Positions 33,101 to 36,329 of a stretch of DNA of 36,329 bases are shown here, in pieces (position 1 is the stretch's first letter; each line of letters starts with the position of its first letter). The DNA lies in NCBI GenBank assembly GCA_027343695.1, contig DAHWKJ010000103.1, positions 1 to 36,329 on the forward strand, given 5' to 3'. Below the pieces are notes generated by a model, which was not told where the DNA came from, searched no databases, and saw only the letters and a program-made list of their open reading frames with translations. A program made the position numbers and the translations under genes. This DNA is from Sulfobacillus sp. (GTDB lineage: Bacteria; Bacillota; Sulfobacillia; Sulfobacillales; Sulfobacillaceae).

Positions 33101-34069
33101 ATGAGATTGATACAGCCCTATGATTTGCCGCTGGAACAACTCCAACAATATCTTCCGCCACTCAATCGACCCGACGATTTTACGGAGTTCTGGCAACAAA
33201 GCCGAACCGCTATGGCGGCGGAACCGTTAGAGGCGAGTACGGAACTCGTACCCTATCCCGCGAAGGGGGTGGCCGTGTCGCGAGTCGAATATCGGGGCTT
33301 TCAAGGAGCTCGGATCCGAGGGTGGTATGCACGGCCCACCGCTGGAGCGCCGCATCCTGGTCTTGTCGTTTACCACGGATATAATTGGAATCTTGAGGGT
33401 GGCATTCACGATATTGTCAATTGGGCGCTGCATGGTTATGCGACGTTTGGGTTGTCCGTTCGTGGCCAGCAAGACAGCGGGGAGTCGGTACCGAGTCCTC
33501 ATGGCCACGTAGCCGGCTGGATGACCCAAGGCATTCTTGATCCCGCGCAATATTATTACCGCGGGGTCTATTTAGACGCCTTGCGAGCGGTCGATTGGTT
33601 AGCGCGGCAATCGGAGGTCGTCACGGACCGCATTGGAGTGGTCGGTGGGAGTCAAGGCGGCGGGTTGTCGTTAGCGGTGTCAGCACTTGCCGAAGGGGTC
33701 ACAGTGGCCGTGGCGGACTACCCGTTCTTGTGTCACTTTCAACGTGCAGTCAACCTAGCACCGGCGGGACCCTACGGAGAGATCAACGAGTTCTTGCGTC
33801 GCAATGGTGATCCAGCGATTGAGTCCCAAGTGTTTCGGACCTTAAGCTACTTTGACGTGATGAATCTCGCGCCATGGATTCATTGTCCGGTATTGGTCTC
33901 TGCAGGACTGATTGATCAGGTGACGCCACCGTCCACGGTGTTTGCCGCCTACAATCATATTGCGAGCGCTGATAAATCGATTCGAGCTTACCGATATTTC
34001 GGCCATGAGCCAATTCCCCGCTTTCATGGGGAAAAACTCGACTTTTTGATGCGACACCTCGAACCTTAA
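33101..34069 (+). CDS. CE7-family acetyl esterase (acetyl-xylan esterase / cephalosporin-C deacetylase type)
   Basis: This 322-residue alpha/beta hydrolase has the hallmarks of family CE7. The RGQ motif is at 121-123, the nucleophile is S184 in GGSQGGG, the acid is D272 in LIDQVTPPST and the histidine is H302 in GHEP. Length matches the family (about 320). CE7 enzymes remove acetyl groups from short acetylated sugars and cephalosporin C, and are usually cytosolic; no signal peptide is seen here. ATG 33101 has CAGGAG five bases upstream; the longer frame to 33041 is rejected. It could trim acetylated glycan precursors or recycled fragments of the neighbouring polymer. Confidence 0.88.
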   Translation: MRLIQPYDLPLEQLQQYLPPLNRPDDFTEFWQQSRTAMAAEPLEASTELVPYPAKGVAVSRVEYRGFQGARIRGWYARPTAGAPHPGLVVYHGYNWNLEGGIHDIVNWALHGYATFGLSVRGQQDSGESVPSPHGHVAGWMTQGILDPAQYYYRGVYLDALRAVDWLARQSEVVTDRIGVVGGSQGGGLSLAVSALAEGVTVAVADYPFLCHFQRAVNLAPAGPYGEINEFLRRNGDPAIESQVFRTLSYFDVMNLAPWIHCPVLVSAGLIDQVTPPSTVFAAYNHIASADKSIRAYRYFGHEPIPRFHGEKLDFLMRHLEP

Positions 34070-34207
34070 CGTGTGACGCGGGGTGGACATTGAGACCCCT
34101 GGACCCACGCACTTCAGCCCTGTGGGGTGATATGCAACCCCGCCCATTAGAGCCACGATTAGAGGGGCGGCCGGCTGGGACCGTGATGGGTTTGGGGGGA
34201 GACGATA

Positions 34208-35275
34208 ATGTTCCGAGGTCGTACGGAATTTTTGAACGACAGATCGCTAAGCTATGAGGTGTTACGCGGGACATCTGCATTTCTAAGCCTAAAGGAAACC
34301 TGGGAAAACTTACTGGATCATTCCCATGGGCCCGGCCGCGTGTTTCTTCGGCACGACTGGATACGGGCGTGGATGGATTTACGGTCAGGCCACACACCCT
34401 TGATCGTGCTGATTTACCATGGTCACACGGTCGTGGGGATTATCCCGCTCTGTGAACGGGTCCATCGCTCGGTATGGAAAACTCTAATGTTTCTGGGTGG
34501 ACATGACGCGGATTATCATGATGTGATTGTTGATGTGCGTTACGATGGGGATCTCGTGTATTCGTATGCCCGACAGATCGTCGAGACGTTGGGAAAGGCA
34601 GGCGCGGTCTTGTGCCTGGAAGAATTGGCCGAAGGAACGCCGCTGCACCAAGCTTTCTCGCACGGTGAAGTTGCCAGTCGCGAGCCATGTCCCTATATTG
34701 ACACGCGGCAGCCTTGGTCCGACTACCAGCGTCGGATTTGCGATGAAGATGTGCGGCGCAAAATGCGTAAAGCGGAGCGGCTCGGATCGGTGCGGTACGG
34801 AGTCGTCGAGTCTAGCCACCACATCGCGGCATTCGTCGATGAGTTTTGCGACACGCATCAACAACGGTGGGCTCTCACTGACACTCCGAGTCGCTTTCAG
34901 AATCCCAAAGACCGGGTCTTTCTCCGCCAAGTGGCTGAGGATTTGTTTGCGGGCGGGCACATGCACTTGGCGTATCTCACCATAGACGACCGGCGAGTCG
35001 CGTACTTTTATGGGTTTCGTGAAGAGCGCCGACTCTCTATGTACCTCCTCACGTTTCATCCAGACTTTGCTAAGATTTCGATTGGGAAGGTGTTTTTGTA
35101 CCATTTGATTCGCGAAGAATATTCTCGGTATCAAATCATCGACCTGCTCCGTGGGGACGAGCCGTATAAAAGGCATTGGGCGACTGATGTGGCCACCAAC
35201 GAGACCTTCCTGGTGTATCGAAGCCGGATTCATCGGGCCGTGGCAGAGTTATACCGACACCTCGGTAATGGCTGA
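34208..35275 (+). CDS. GNAT-fold acyltransferase of the CelD/BcsL type
   Basis: The 355-residue protein fits the double-GNAT CelD/BcsL group. WENLLDHSHGPGRVFLRHDW is near residue 32, RKMRKAERLG around 190, and a C-terminal GNAT core carries HLAYLTIDDRRVAYFYGF and YRYHLIR-like segments ending in LLRGDEPYKRHWA. Relatives act beside polysaccharide synthesis genes and are thought to acylate the polymer or its precursors. GGGGGGAGA lies eight bases before the ATG. The 138 bases upstream hold a G/C hairpin without a T run, and the gene may have its own promoter. Confidence 0.78.
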   Translation: MFRGRTEFLNDRSLSYEVLRGTSAFLSLKETWENLLDHSHGPGRVFLRHDWIRAWMDLRSGHTPLIVLIYHGHTVVGIIPLCERVHRSVWKTLMFLGGHDADYHDVIVDVRYDGDLVYSYARQIVETLGKAGAVLCLEELAEGTPLHQAFSHGEVASREPCPYIDTRQPWSDYQRRICDEDVRRKMRKAERLGSVRYGVVESSHHIAAFVDEFCDTHQQRWALTDTPSRFQNPKDRVFLRQVAEDLFAGGHMHLAYLTIDDRRVAYFYGFREERRLSMYLLTFHPDFAKISIGKVFLYHLIREEYSRYQIIDLLRGDEPYKRHWATDVATNETFLVYRSRIHRAVAELYRHLGNG

Positions 35276-35323
35276 TTACGCCTGATCCCAGGCTAGTGAA
35301 GTGGATAAGGGCCAACCAGGGGC

Positions 35324-35353
35324 TATACGCCAAGGGGCATATGGGCGTATAAT
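35324..35353 (+). promoter_or_regulatory. Inverted repeat overlapping a -10 box upstream of the TPP riboswitch
   Basis: TATACGCC (35324-35331) and GGCGTATA (35344-35351) form a perfect 8-bp inverted repeat with a 12-base gap. A consensus TATAAT (35348-35353) overlaps the right arm. No good -35 was found. It could be the riboswitch promoter with an operator, or the end hairpin of the upstream gene. Confidence 0.5.
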
Positions 35354-35382
35354 GACCTCGCAGATTATTTTCTGCGAACGGT

Positions 35383-35470
35383 GCTAGGGGTGCCAAGAGG
35401 CTGAGAAGTAGTGCCAGTAGCGGCTACTAACCCTTTCAACTCGATCTGGGTAATGCCAGCGGGAGGAAAG
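35383..35470 (+). promoter_or_regulatory. TPP (THI-box) riboswitch aptamer
   Basis: The THI-box blocks are in order: GGGGTGCC (35387-35394), GGCTGAGA (35399-35406), ACCCTTTCAACTCGATCTGG (35429-35448) and TAATGCCAGCGGGAGGAAAG (35451-35470). This binds thiamine pyrophosphate and should favour the terminator at 35490-35526 when TPP is high, lowering ykoE/ykoD expression. Confidence 0.95.
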
Positions 35471-35489
35471 TGCCAAGACGAGAATTCAG

Positions 35490-35526
35490 CCTCGTTTGCG
35501 GCCTTGCGCGCAACGGGGATTTTTTC
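35490..35526 (+). terminator. Riboswitch-controlled intrinsic terminator before ykoE
   Basis: CCTCGTTTGCG (35490-35500) pairs with CGCAACGGGG (35509-35518), with one wobble and one bulge, and is followed by TTTTTT (35520-35525). It lies between the THI box and the ykoE ribosome binding site. Confidence 0.85.
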
Positions 35527-35574
35527 GTCTTTACACCCCTCACTCCTATTCGAGACATTGAGGAGAGTGGGACG

Positions 35575-36144
35575 ATGCAGTGGAAATTACGGGATATTGT
35601 GGTGGCGGCGGTCTTGGCGACGGCGTGCGGTGCGATTTACTTAGGGTGGGACCTCTTATATAAGTTCTTACCGACCAGTATTAATCCGGTGGCCGCGGCA
35701 GGATTCAATGGGCTTTGGTGGATTGCCGGGGGAATTGTTCCCTACATTATTCGGCGACCGGGCGCGGCCCTCTTGGCCGAAGCGATCGGGGGATTTGTGG
35801 AGTTCGCCTTGGGGAGTCCTTATGGGATCCAGGCCTTCACGATTGGAATTGCCCAAGGCTTATTCATCGAAATCGGCTTCATGATGGGTGGCTATCGGCG
35901 TTACACCCTCCCCTGGATGCTGTGGGCTACAGCGTTAGGGGGCGTTGGCAATTACATCTATTCGTACTTTTACTACGGGGTCAAGGACTACACCGTCTCG
36001 GTCCAAATTGGTTATCTGGTCGTGACCATGGTGAGTGGTGCCATCTTGGCGGGTTTACTCTCCAAGCGGGTAGGAGATGCGGTCAAGCGTACCGGTGCGC
36101 TGCGCAACTTTGAGATCACGAAGGAGACGAGCAAAGCCTCATGA
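35575..36144 (+). CDS. ykoE: ECF transporter substrate-binding component YkoE (thiamine/HMP)
   Basis: This 189-residue membrane protein has five to six helices and the YkoE start [20 protein letters not shown] (3-22), followed by WDLLY. YkoE is the S component of the YkoEDC ECF transporter for hydroxymethylpyrimidine or thiamine in Firmicutes; Bacillus subtilis YkoE has about 199 residues. GAGGAGAG lies before the ATG at 35575. The longer frame from 35470 runs through the riboswitch and terminator and is rejected. The stop overlaps the next start (ATGA). The THI box upstream confirms the thiamine link. Confidence 0.93.
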   Translation: MQWKLRDIVVAAVLATACGAIYLGWDLLYKFLPTSINPVAAAGFNGLWWIAGGIVPYIIRRPGAALLAEAIGGFVEFALGSPYGIQAFTIGIAQGLFIEIGFMMGGYRRYTLPWMLWATALGGVGNYIYSYFYYGVKDYTVSVQIGYLVVTMVSGAILAGLLSKRVGDAVKRTGALRNFEITKETSKAS

Positions 36145-36329
36145 GTATCGTGACGCGGCCGTTGAGGGATGATCCCTGGGTGTCGGTCCATCATCTGAGC
36201 GTCACCTATCCGGGCCAAACCGATCCGGTCTTACAAAGCGTCGACTTCTCCCTCTATGAGGGAGAAGCGGTGCTGTTAATTGGGCCGAGTGGGTCTGGTA
36301 AGTCGACCTTAGCCATGGTGATGGCCGGC
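36141..36329 (+). CDS. ykoD: ECF transporter ATP-binding protein YkoD (5' part)
   Basis: The first 63 residues are visible before the window ends. [20 protein letters not shown] gives the typical ABC start and Walker A is GPSGSGKST. The ATG overlaps the ykoE stop by four bases. YkoD is the (often double) ATPase of the YkoEDC thiamine-precursor transporter. The ykoC gene would be expected next, outside the window. Confidence 0.88.
   Translation, partial: MSIVTRPLRDDPWVSVHHLSVTYPGQTDPVLQSVDFSLYEGEAVLLIGPSGSGKSTLAMVMAG

Noticed and set aside
35470-35574. N-terminal extension of the ykoE frame
   Set aside because: It would translate through the riboswitch expression platform and terminator; the ATG at 35575 has its own GAGGAGAG and the family N-terminus.
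1-36329. CRISPR array or tRNA genes
   Set aside because: No regularly spaced direct repeats and no cloverleaf-like sequence were noticed on reading through; no scan was run.

Overview
The window looks like a stretch of chromosome from a moderately GC-rich Gram-positive bacterium. The signs are SAM-I and TPP riboswitches with intrinsic terminators, a Bacillus-type mtnWXBDE methionine-salvage operon, ECF-type ykoED transport genes, strong GGAGG ribosome binding sites, ATG/GTG/TTG starts and many 1-14 base gene overlaps. A Sulfobacillus-like acidophilic Firmicute would fit, but that placement comes from general impression and no marker gene proves it.

Layout. (1) 1-180: tail of an IS200/IS605-type tnpB with its right-end hairpin, followed by an APH-family kinase and a HutD/Ves-family protein. 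(2) 1885-6244, minus strand: a promoter, an S-box riboswitch and terminator, then mtnW-mtnX-mtnB-mtnD-mtnE, the lower half of methionine salvage. (3) 6342-13741, minus strand: a GH18-like lipoprotein, a GH114/PelA-hydrolase-like protein, an HD-GYP phosphodiesterase-like protein, a large membrane protein and a PelG-like exporter. Diverging from pelG on the plus strand are a PelF-like glycosyltransferase and two coiled-coil proteins (13780-18101). Together these resemble a reduced Pel-type exopolysaccharide locus with c-di-GMP-related control. (4) 18171-19517, minus: a CLC-family chloride transporter. (5) 19878-21624, plus: a DUF3311-like small protein and a sodium:solute symporter, closed by a strong terminator.

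(6) 21800-26124, plus: a tight operon of a split UxaA-family lyase (94 and 386 aa), a SerA-like 2-hydroxyacid dehydrogenase, a malate/lactate-dehydrogenase-2 family enzyme and a FadR-type GntR regulator. This gene set and the protein sizes match SuyA-SuyB-SlcC-ComC, the route that racemises sulfolactate and splits it to pyruvate and sulfite. It is the most interesting metabolic system in the window. (7) 26440-35275, plus: a surface-polysaccharide locus with a DUF2079-like membrane protein, Wzm/Wzt-type ABC exporter, two GT4-like and one GT2 glycosyltransferase, a CE7 esterase and a CelD/BcsL-type acyltransferase. (8) 35348-36329, plus: a TPP riboswitch and terminator, ykoE, and the start of ykoD, cut by the window edge.

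Gene starts were chosen from visible Shine-Dalgarno sequences, family N-termini and overlaps. Functions come from recalled family motifs; no database search was run.
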